A stretch of DNA of 8,039 nucleotides from Nitrospirota bacterium (GTDB taxonomy: Bacteria > Nitrospirota > Thermodesulfovibrionia > Thermodesulfovibrionales > UBA6898), in assembly GCA_029858145.1 (NCBI GenBank), contig JAOUFP010000106.1, positions 1 to 8,039 on the forward strand, read 5' to 3'. Position numbers and translations under genes: made by a program. Numbering within the stretch: position 1 is the stretch's first letter; every line of letters begins with the position of its first letter. The notes beneath the pieces were generated by a model. The model made no database searches, was not told the DNA's origin, and saw only the letters and a list, made by a program, of their open reading frames with translations. This document shows positions 1 to 5,735 of this stretch, piece by piece.

Positions 1-119
1 AGAGCATGCAGAGCAGCGCGACCTTCACATTCAGGCCGAGCGAGTCATACCTTGCGGGCAGGAAGAAAGAAAAGAAGGAAGAAGCCGCCAAAAAGGCGGA
101 TGAGGAAGAGAAAAACTGA
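1..119 (+). CDS. C-terminal end of an unidentified protein (5' end outside window)
   Basis: An open frame enters from the left edge and stops at TGA 117-119. The visible residues are about 38. A short stretch reading ATFTFRPSESYLAG is followed by a strongly charged tail rich in Lys, Glu and Ala that ends in EEEKN. Such a tail is likely flexible and exposed to solvent. A perfect intrinsic terminator 29 bp after the stop supports this being the real end of a transcription unit. An ATG at 6-8 is in frame but has no upstream context in the window, and the protein most likely begins further left. No family can be assigned from this fragment. Confidence 0.55.
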   Translation, partial: SMQSSATFTFRPSESYLAGRKKEKKEEAAKKADEEEKN

Positions 120-120
120 T

Positions 121-190
121 CATCTGCCCATAACACAGGAACATTGGAGAAAAGCCTCAGAAACATGAGGCTTTTCTTTTTGGGCAGATG
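121..190. repeat. Outer inverted repeat enclosing the terminator
   Basis: CATCTGCCCA (121-130) and TGGGCAGATG (181-190) are perfect 10-bp reverse complements. They enclose the terminator hairpin at 148-177. The left spacer is 17 nt (131-147) and the right spacer only 3 nt, so the unit is an asymmetric two-tier structure of 70 bp. It could be a long terminator or end-protecting structure, or a small palindromic repeat element; only one copy is seen here. Confidence 0.75.
148..182 (+). terminator. Intrinsic terminator of the upstream gene
   Basis: The arms AGAAAAGCCTCA (148-159) and TGAGGCTTTTCT (166-177) form a perfect 12-bp stem with the 6-nt loop GAAACA, followed by further T residues (178-181). 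It lies just after the stop at 117-119. The A/T-rich lower part of the stem may also serve the opposite strand weakly. Confidence 0.9.
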
Positions 191-651
191 CGACAGGGGC
201 AGAATCTTTTCTTGAGAACGCCCATAGCACAATATCTTCACCTCAATATGACAGACATACTACATGTTGGGGCATGTGAAAGCGACACAAAAAAATGGTT
301 AAAATTATAGTTACCAACAAGAGTTAATAACCTGTCAGTAACTCTGTCCGCCACTGATGCAATCGCCTATAAATGTCGGGTTTCCCCCATATTGCACAAA
401 AATTAATCACCATAAATATTAAAATAATTCAAGAGGTTACAGCCCTGATATAAGATCCGTTTAAAGTGATGCCCTACGCGCCCCTCAAAGCCCCGCAGTT
501 TCAGGGTTTCTTATCTTAAAGCAGTGAGTTTAGGGTTAGTTCCCTGTTTTTACTGGGCTCCGCGTGCATGCCTGTCATGACGGATTACCGCATTTTTCGG
601 ACAGAGAACAGAGAGGGCGCGCGCTTATATCCACTGCATCTTTTTTTTCAC
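191..651. other. Gene-free stretch, no supported gene
   Basis: This interval lies between two genes that point toward each other. No frame has coding character. The part around 390-430 is strongly A/T-rich. Small inverted repeats exist: ACATG/CATGT (262-266, 273-277) and GAGTTA/TAACTC (321-326, 339-344). CCCTGA (443-448) can pair with TCAGGG (501-506), and TAAGAT (451-456) with ATCTTA (513-518); these two pairings cross like a pseudoknot. None is strong enough to name. No convincing promoter or known riboswitch was recognised. Confidence 0.5.
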
Positions 652-682
652 AAAAGCGGCAGACGCTGAAAAAGTCTCTGCC
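652..682 (-). terminator. Possible terminator of the minus-strand gene
   Basis: On the minus strand, two bases after the TAA stop (685-687), GGCAGA and TCTGCC form a 6-bp GC-rich stem (plus-strand arms 677-682 and 658-663). The loop is 13 nt and the stem is followed by GCTTTT. The U-tract is short and set off by GC, so this is a moderate candidate. Confidence 0.4.
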
Positions 683-684
683 CT

Positions 685-1755
685 TTAACGCCCCCTGGGT
701 TTTTGAAAGGCATTCTTTATGTATCCCGCAACCGCAGCAATGTCCTTCTTCGGTCTCCAGAGGGCAATAATCTCGGACTGCATTTTCTCTGTCTTCCCGT
801 AGCCCGCTGCCCGTGCACCTTCCATGACCGTCCAGTCCCCTGATTCCACAAACCGCTGGAAAGCATCACTGATTTCAGGAAAGATCTGCCTTCTGATCCC
901 ATCCAGAAACGCGAGGAAAAAGCTGAGTCTCGGGATGTTCCGGTCAGCGGCAACCGCCTTCAAAGGACCCATGGGCGAGGTATCGGCCCGGATATCCTTA
1001 ATGCCCCGCAGATAGAGTTCCGTTGCCTTGTCACAGCCGTTCGAAAGGATTTCATGCCAGTCATCGGAAAACTCATCCTCATACGCCTCCCCTGCCTCGT
1101 GCAGGACGAAGACCTCTATGGCATCGCAGGCCATATCACTGATTTTTCTGAAAAGCCCTGGCGAAGGCTCATCGGTTCTCCTAATGCCGTAATGGGAAAA
1201 CATCGCTTCCGTCACCCCGCTGAACCGTTTCGCTTTCATCTCCTGGAAGCGGTCCCATAGAAAAATTGAAAGCACCTCGGGCCGCACATAGATGCACCTC
1301 CCCTGGAGCATTGCCGGCGATGCGGCAAGATCCCTGCAGAGTTCATTGCCTGTATAATGGACACGGTAATCGAAAATATCCTTTACCGCATCGAGCTGCG
1401 CGATGAAAAAGGTGGGTTTGTTGAAGGTGCCGTATCCGCCGCTGTAGACCAGGCCGGTATCCTCAAGCACTGCGTTGATGCCGTCGGCATCAAAGGGATC
1501 GTAGGACTTTCCTTCCAGGACGATCCTCTGCAGTTTCTCATCCTCGAGATCCTTCCAGAGCATTTCCCGGTCCTGTATCCATTGGACGACCTCGTCATTG
1601 GGAATGCTCTCCCACGGCTTGAGGAAATGTTCGCTTCTGTAGAGCTCCCGGTACCGCATGAGCAGTCCGCAGATCGAATAGTAGCCCCAGAACTGTGCGT
1701 CGGATATGTTGCAGTTGCGCTTCACCTGCCGTCTAAAGGCATCGATCTCCTTCAT
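685..1755 (-). CDS. Conserved protein of unknown function with HExxE motif (possibly Sfum_1244 family)
   Basis: This 356-residue, apparently cytoplasmic protein has no signal peptide or membrane segment. Its overall look resembles uncharacterised proteins that I recall as the Sfum_1244 type in syntrophic and sulfate-reducing bacteria; that is recall and has not been checked. Residues 216-235 contain VLHEAGEAYEDEF followed by a second His-Glu (H234, E235). The H219-E220-x-x-E223 core is metalloprotease-like but lacks the second His of HExxH, so catalysis is not claimed. An aromatic, Tyr-rich N-terminal third (QFWGYYSICG near 21-30) and a basic C-terminus (QKPRGR) are also visible. The start ATG at 1755 is the natural one for the frame, but the AAAGG before it abuts the ATG, leaving no normal Shine-Dalgarno spacing. 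The gene is transcribed divergently from the binding-protein/kinase operon, so it may share the intergenic control region. Confidence 0.85.
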   Translation of the reverse strand: MKEIDAFRRQVKRNCNISDAQFWGYYSICGLLMRYRELYRSEHFLKPWESIPNDEVVQWIQDREMLWKDLEDEKLQRIVLEGKSYDPFDADGINAVLEDTGLVYSGGYGTFNKPTFFIAQLDAVKDIFDYRVHYTGNELCRDLAASPAMLQGRCIYVRPEVLSIFLWDRFQEMKAKRFSGVTEAMFSHYGIRRTDEPSPGLFRKISDMACDAIEVFVLHEAGEAYEDEFSDDWHEILSNGCDKATELYLRGIKDIRADTSPMGPLKAVAADRNIPRLSFFLAFLDGIRRQIFPEISDAFQRFVESGDWTVMEGARAAGYGKTEKMQSEIIALWRPKKDIAAVAGYIKNAFQKPRGR

Positions 1756-1814
1756 CCTTTACAATAAAATCCCGGGAAATAAAAAACAAGAAATAAAAAT
1801 CTTTTTTAAAAGCG

Positions 1815-1881
1815 CTTGCCGGAGAGAAAACTGACTGCGTCCAGGAAAAGATAAGAGATTCCCCGCCGTTTATCCGGCAAG
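1815..1881. repeat. Inverted repeat in the divergent intergenic region
   Basis: CTTGCCGG (1815-1822) and CCGGCAAG (1874-1881) are perfect 8-bp reverse complements 51 nt apart, lying between two divergently transcribed genes. They could be paired operator half-sites, or the foot of a long hairpin. The region 1756-1967 otherwise contains no gene. Confidence 0.4.
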
Positions 1882-1931
1882 ATTGATGCCCTTAAAGATA
1901 GCTGCATTTATAAACGCACGTTGGTAATCAA

Positions 1932-1960
1932 TTGACATGTTATTTCTTTTGATGTTAATT
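1932..1960 (+). promoter_or_regulatory. Candidate sigma70-type promoter for the binding-protein/kinase operon
   Basis: A perfect -35 box TTGACA (1932-1937) is followed after 17 nt by a weak -10 box TTAATT (1955-1960). Transcription would then start at or very near the ATG at 1968, giving an almost leaderless mRNA. This agrees with the lack of a Shine-Dalgarno sequence there. A weaker upstream alternative pairs TTGATG (1883-1888) with A/T-rich sequence near 1907-1914. Confidence 0.4.
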
Positions 1961-1967
1961 TCAAATA

Positions 1968-2804
1968 ATGCGCAGGTATATAATCCTTCTTGTCCTGGTC
2001 CTGATATTCGCCTCGCCAGCTTATCCTGCAGAGACCGCATACCTCGGGATCATACCTTTCTACGCGCCTGAGAAGATCTGGAACCTCTATTCGCCCCTGA
2101 TCGAATACCTCAACAGGACTACCGGCATCACATGGGAACTGAAGCTCTATCACAACCATGACGCTACCATCGACGCCATCTGCAAAGGAGACATATCCAT
2201 CGCGTTGTTTGGTCCGGTACCCTTCACGCGGGCGCAGGATAAGTGCGGGGTAAAACCTTTGCTGGTGGCCCTGAGCGGAGACGGAAGGCCCTACTACCGG
2301 TCGATTCTCATTACAGGCGATCTCTCTGTCAACTCACTGGGTGACCTTAAGGGAAGGGAGTTCGGTTTTTTTCAGGGCTCGACAGCCGCATATGTGCTGC
2401 CCCGGAAGATGCTCGAGGATGAGGGCATCACGATGGATATGATAAAGCCTGTATTCCTTAAAGGCCAGGACAAGATCATGGATGCCCTGCTGAAGCATGA
2501 AATTGCTGCTGCAGGCGTGAAGGAATCATTGTTCGAAAAATTCAGGGGAGAGGGAACAAAAGTGCTCAGGATATCCAAGCCGGTCCCGAATTTTGTATTC
2601 TGCGCGTCCCCCGGCATAGACCGGGGGATCGAAAGCAGGTTTGTACAGGCTTTGCTGAAGGTCCGGCCGCTTTCAAGACCTGCAGACAAAAAGACCGTGC
2701 AGGGATGGGATGATGAGGTCAGAAACGGATTTATCCCTGCGCCGGAGACGTATTCCGGCGAAGCCCTGATGCTTTTGGATCTTTTCCGCAAATATGAGAA
2801 ATGA
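1968..2804 (+). CDS. PhnD-like periplasmic substrate-binding protein
   Basis: This 278-residue protein has a typical Sec signal peptide: Met-Arg-Arg, a hydrophobic core (residues 4-16), then SPAYPA with likely cleavage after Ala21. There is no lipobox Cys. The mature part matches the PhnD/SsuA/transferrin-like solute-binding fold. It has an early GIIPFYAPEK strand-loop, ATIDAICKGDISIALFGPVP (residues 66-85) and a hinge-region motif SLGDLKGREFGFFQGSTAAY (123-142). In known PhnD proteins the Ser/Thr-rich loop here contacts phosphonate, phosphite or a similar anion; the ligand of this protein is unknown. The start is fixed by an in-frame stop (TAA 1956-1958) just upstream; no Shine-Dalgarno precedes it. 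It overlaps the kinase gene by ATGA (2801-2804). No ABC permease or ATPase gene is adjacent, so a role as ligand-binding partner of the kinase is inferred. Confidence 0.9.
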   Translation: MRRYIILLVLVLIFASPAYPAETAYLGIIPFYAPEKIWNLYSPLIEYLNRTTGITWELKLYHNHDATIDAICKGDISIALFGPVPFTRAQDKCGVKPLLVALSGDGRPYYRSILITGDLSVNSLGDLKGREFGFFQGSTAAYVLPRKMLEDEGITMDMIKPVFLKGQDKIMDALLKHEIAAAGVKESLFEKFRGEGTKVLRISKPVPNFVFCASPGIDRGIESRFVQALLKVRPLSRPADKKTVQGWDDEVRNGFIPAPETYSGEALMLLDLFRKYEK

Positions 2805-5476
2805 AGCTGGCACGGGACAGCATAAGGTTCAGGATTCTGCTTCCGATTCTCGCCTTTGTCGCCATCGTAACGGTCGCCCTTTTTCTGATCGTCCTCGCTG
2901 TCTCGCATAACGTCTCCCTGAAGTACTTCGACTTTATGCTCTCGCGCCACTCAATGGAGCTCAGGAAGATACTCGATACTGCGGTGACCGAACTGATCGC
3001 TGCCAGGCTGCTGGATAACCCGGTCGTTGCCGAAGCGAAACAGAAGGTCACAGCCGAGGAGCTGACCGCATACTGGGCAGGCAACGATCTCGATGGCGTG
3101 ATTATGAAATCCGACGGCACTGTCCTTTACTCTTCTCTGGAGAGCGGTCAGAAAGGGCTGGTGCAGCCGTTCCTCGCAAGGGAGGGGACCTTCCACTTTG
3201 AAATGGGCCTGAAGCATATAAACGGCCAAACAATCTTTTTCCCTGCCTGGGGCTGGAAGCTGGCGACAGTTAACAGGCCGATCAACTGGTTTTTTGAGTT
3301 GCAGAGCAGGGAGATCCTGTTTCTCCTCCCTACGGTGCTGCTCGGCATGGCCGTGCTCATATCAAGCATTTTCCTTATCCTCAGGAGGAATTTCCAGAGG
3401 CCTGTTGCAAATATCCTCTCCGACCTGGACAAGGGCGGAGAGATCAGGGAAACAGGCATCGCTGAACTCGACACCATAGGCAGGGCGATAAACAACTCTT
3501 TTCTCAGGCTGCGCACCAAGACCGCCCATGTCGGGATGTTGCACGAAATCGCCATATCGCTTCACGATGAGTCAAGGGACAAAACCATCAACTCCATCCT
3601 CGGCAAGGCAGGCAGGCTCCTCGGCGCGGGTTATTGCGGGCTTGCGACCTTCGACAAAAAAATGGGGATCGGGAACTTCTTTGAGAGGGACAAAACCGGA
3701 GGCTTTGCAGGCGGGTCTTTCAAAGACAAAGGGGTCCCTGAACAGCTGCTCCTTTCAGCCGCCCCGCTTCTGATCAACGATGCGGAAAAGCGTCCGGCCT
3801 TCAGCGACAGAGCAGCCGCGGGGCTCACGGCGATAAAAAACATCATCATCAACCCCATATTTTCCGAAGGGAAACATCTCGGGGCCCTGTTCTTCGCAAA
3901 CAAAGAGAGCGGCTTCACAGGGGAGGACGAGACCCTCCTCGCCGCTGTTGCCGCAGACACGGCCACGGCTCTCGTCAAGGCCGAAAACCTGATGCAACTG
4001 CAGAGGTTCAAGCAGGTTATCGATTCTGCATTCGATCTGGTGGTGATCGCGGACGATCAGGGTTGCATCACATACGTAAATCCTGCCTGTGAGCATGTGA
4101 CAGGATATTCCCCATCTGAGCTACTAGGTCAAAAAACCGACCTCTTGTTCGGGGTCCAGGGGGGGGTGCTTCCGGAAGATTTATGGAGCGTCCTGATGAC
4201 CGGAAACGCCTGGAGGGGGGAGTTCCTCAACAAAAAGAAGAACGGGGAGGTCTATCATACTTCTGCGGTCGTATTCCCGATGCGCGGCGATGAAAAAACA
4301 AGCTATGCCTCCATTCAAAGGGACATCACCCGGGAGAGGGGGCTGCATGAACATCTGCTGAGGGCACAGAAGCTCGACGCGATCGGCACCCTGGCAGGAG
4401 GGTTCGCCCATGACTTCAACAACATCCTCACCGCAATATTGGGATATGCGGATATCATGCGGGACATGGTCAAAGAGGAGGACCCCTTGTTCAGGCCGGT
4501 AAGCGTCATACTCACGGCAGCGCAGCAGGGTGCCAACCCCACCAGGCAGATTCTCACGATCACGAGAAAGGAGAAGACCGAGGTCAGGCCTGTGGATGTG
4601 AATGAGGTGATACATACCTCAATGGACCTGCTGCAGAGGAGCATCCCAAAGACGATAGAAATCATTCCCAGGCTCTCCGCTGATCTGCCTCATGTGCTGG
4701 CGGATGCCTCCCAGCTCCAGCAGGTAATCGTGAACCTTGCGATCAACGCGCGTGACTCGATGCACTCAGGAGGAAAGCTGGTCCTGGGCACTGAATTGAT
4801 CTCCCGGGAGTCTGCTGGCATCGGAGAAGAGGACAGAAGATTTGTGAAAATGTTCATTTCAGACACGGGCTCGGGGATGGATGCGGAGACACAGAGAAGG
4901 ATATTCGATCCGTTCTTTACGACAAAAGAAACCGGCAAGGGGACCGGTCTCGGCCTTTACATCGTCCATTCAATTGTGAGCAGCTACGGCGGACGCATAG
5001 ATGTAGACAGCGAGCCCGGGAAGGGGACGACCTTCAATGTTTATCTTCAGGCTGCCGAAAAAGCTGCTTCAGTCGCCGCAGAGCAGGCTGAAGACCTGAG
5101 GGGAAGCGGGACGGTCCTTGTCATTGATGACGATCCGCATGTGAGAGAACTCTGCAGGGACCTCCTTGTCCTGCTCGGCTACAGTGTGCTGTCTGCGGCC
5201 GACGGCAGCGAGGGGATAAAGATATTCAGGGAACTGAAAGACCGGATATCCGTTGTTATAATCGATATGATCATGCCAAAAATAGGAGGCGGCGAGGTAT
5301 ACGAGATCCTGAAGGCGATAGAGCCTGATGTGCGGGTCATCCTGAGTTCAGGATACAGCCCGGAGGGCATTTCCGGCATCGATGCCTTGCTTGATAAAGG
5401 TGTGAGGCGTTTTATCCAAAAGCCTTTTTCGAGGCTCAGCCTCGGCCGGGCGGTGAAGGAGGCACTGCAAGACTGA
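2801..5476 (+). CDS. Membrane-bound hybrid sensor histidine kinase (HAMP-GAF-PAS-HisKA-HATPase-REC)
   Basis: This 891-residue hybrid kinase has two membrane segments (about 11-34 and 171-194) that enclose an extracytoplasmic sensor of about 135 residues. Next come a HAMP-like linker (about 196-240), a GAF domain (about 245-395) and a PAS domain (about 402-515, with ITYVNPACEHVTGYSPSELL). The HisKA domain has phospho-acceptor His537 in FAHDFNNIL. The ATPase domain shows the N box (N645, N649), G1 (DTGSGM, D688), F box (FDPFFTTK, 702-709) and G2 (GKGTGLGL, 712-719). The C-terminal receiver has the acidic pocket D776-D778, phospho-acceptor D822, S849/S850 and K874 in QKPF. All catalytic residues are present. 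The start ATG overlaps the previous stop, which suggests translational coupling. The receiver would pass phosphate to an external phosphotransfer protein and response regulator; neither is encoded here. The signal is probably delivered by the adjacent binding protein. Confidence 0.95.
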   Translation: MKLARDSIRFRILLPILAFVAIVTVALFLIVLAVSHNVSLKYFDFMLSRHSMELRKILDTAVTELIAARLLDNPVVAEAKQKVTAEELTAYWAGNDLDGVIMKSDGTVLYSSLESGQKGLVQPFLAREGTFHFEMGLKHINGQTIFFPAWGWKLATVNRPINWFFELQSREILFLLPTVLLGMAVLISSIFLILRRNFQRPVANILSDLDKGGEIRETGIAELDTIGRAINNSFLRLRTKTAHVGMLHEIAISLHDESRDKTINSILGKAGRLLGAGYCGLATFDKKMGIGNFFERDKTGGFAGGSFKDKGVPEQLLLSAAPLLINDAEKRPAFSDRAAAGLTAIKNIIINPIFSEGKHLGALFFANKESGFTGEDETLLAAVAADTATALVKAENLMQLQRFKQVIDSAFDLVVIADDQGCITYVNPACEHVTGYSPSELLGQKTDLLFGVQGGVLPEDLWSVLMTGNAWRGEFLNKKKNGEVYHTSAVVFPMRGDEKTSYASIQRDITRERGLHEHLLRAQKLDAIGTLAGGFAHDFNNILTAILGYADIMRDMVKEEDPLFRPVSVILTAAQQGANPTRQILTITRKEKTEVRPVDVNEVIHTSMDLLQRSIPKTIEIIPRLSADLPHVLADASQLQQVIVNLAINARDSMHSGGKLVLGTELISRESAGIGEEDRRFVKMFISDTGSGMDAETQRRIFDPFFTTKETGKGTGLGLYIVHSIVSSYGGRIDVDSEPGKGTTFNVYLQAAEKAASVAAEQAEDLRGSGTVLVIDDDPHVRELCRDLLVLLGYSVLSAADGSEGIKIFRELKDRISVVIIDMIMPKIGGGEVYEILKAIEPDVRVILSSGYSPEGISGIDALLDKGVRRFIQKPFSRLSLGRAVKEALQD

Positions 5477-5548
5477 AACAGACGTTGCCTTTGGCCCGGC
5501 AAATTCCGCCTGCGCTTATCTCCGGAAGTTCGCCCTGATACACCTCTC

Positions 5549-5689
5549 TTTTACCGGCATCTTGCTGCGTATATGGTTTTCTGCAATTCAAAGAAAATTC
5601 ATAAGTCCCTCGGTAAAATAACTCCTCTTGATTATCTTATCCAGAAAGGAGGTATGTCGCATTTGTATGGAACTTATACAGTTAATTGA
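5549..5689 (+). pseudogene. 3' remnant of an integrase-type (IS481/IS3-like) transposase
   Basis: The frame ending at TGA 5687-5689 reads FYRHLAAYMVFCNSKKIHKS and then LGKITPLDYLIQKGGMSHLY. This is the characteristic C-terminal end of rve-type DDE transposases, whose last part runs L..Y.VFYN....HKSLG..TP..YL. Only about 46 recognisable residues survive. The catalytic D, D and E regions are absent and no start codon belongs to it. The frame is open back to the kinase stop at 5476, but 5477-5548 has no clear transposase character. It is a scar of an old insertion whose left part is lost. Family assignment between IS481 and IS3 is uncertain. Confidence 0.75.
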
Positions 5690-5714
5690 CAACTGTCACG
5701 GGACATGAGAAAAT
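5686..5714 (+). promoter_or_regulatory. Candidate sigma70-type promoter at the transposase tail
   Basis: A perfect TTGACA (5686-5691) overlaps the transposase stop codon and is followed after 17 nt by GAAAAT (5709-5714, four of six consensus positions). The near-palindrome TGACA-AC-TGTCA (5687-5698) overlaps the -35 box and could be an operator. Transcription would begin near 5721 and include the AAGGA before ATG 5736. Confidence 0.4.
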
Positions 5715-5735
5715 TTCAGTAAAAAAGGATCGGAG

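Noticed and set aside
529..540. Telomere-like TTTAGGGTTAGT
   Set aside because: A single occurrence without tandem repetition; taken as chance.
564..770. 68-codon plus-strand open frame overlapping the end of the minus-strand gene
   Set aside because: No ribosome site, no recognisable motif, and half of it is antisense to the conserved gene.
1357..1767. 136-codon plus-strand open frame
   Set aside because: It is antisense to the minus-strand gene with which it shares nearly its full length. The minus-strand frame is much longer and more protein-like.
1810..1817. Palindrome AAGCGCTT beside the inverted repeat, and TCCCGGGA at 1770-1777
   Set aside because: Short 8-bp palindromes are expected by chance and neither has a second copy nearby.
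2372..4096. Several minus-strand open frames of 110-190 codons
   Set aside because: They are antisense to the binding-protein and kinase genes, whose domains are unmistakable. They have serine- and proline-rich compositions typical of shadow frames.
5485..5502. Hairpin TTGCC/GGCAA just after the kinase stop
   Set aside because: Only a 5-bp stem with no T-tract, so it is not a credible intrinsic terminator.
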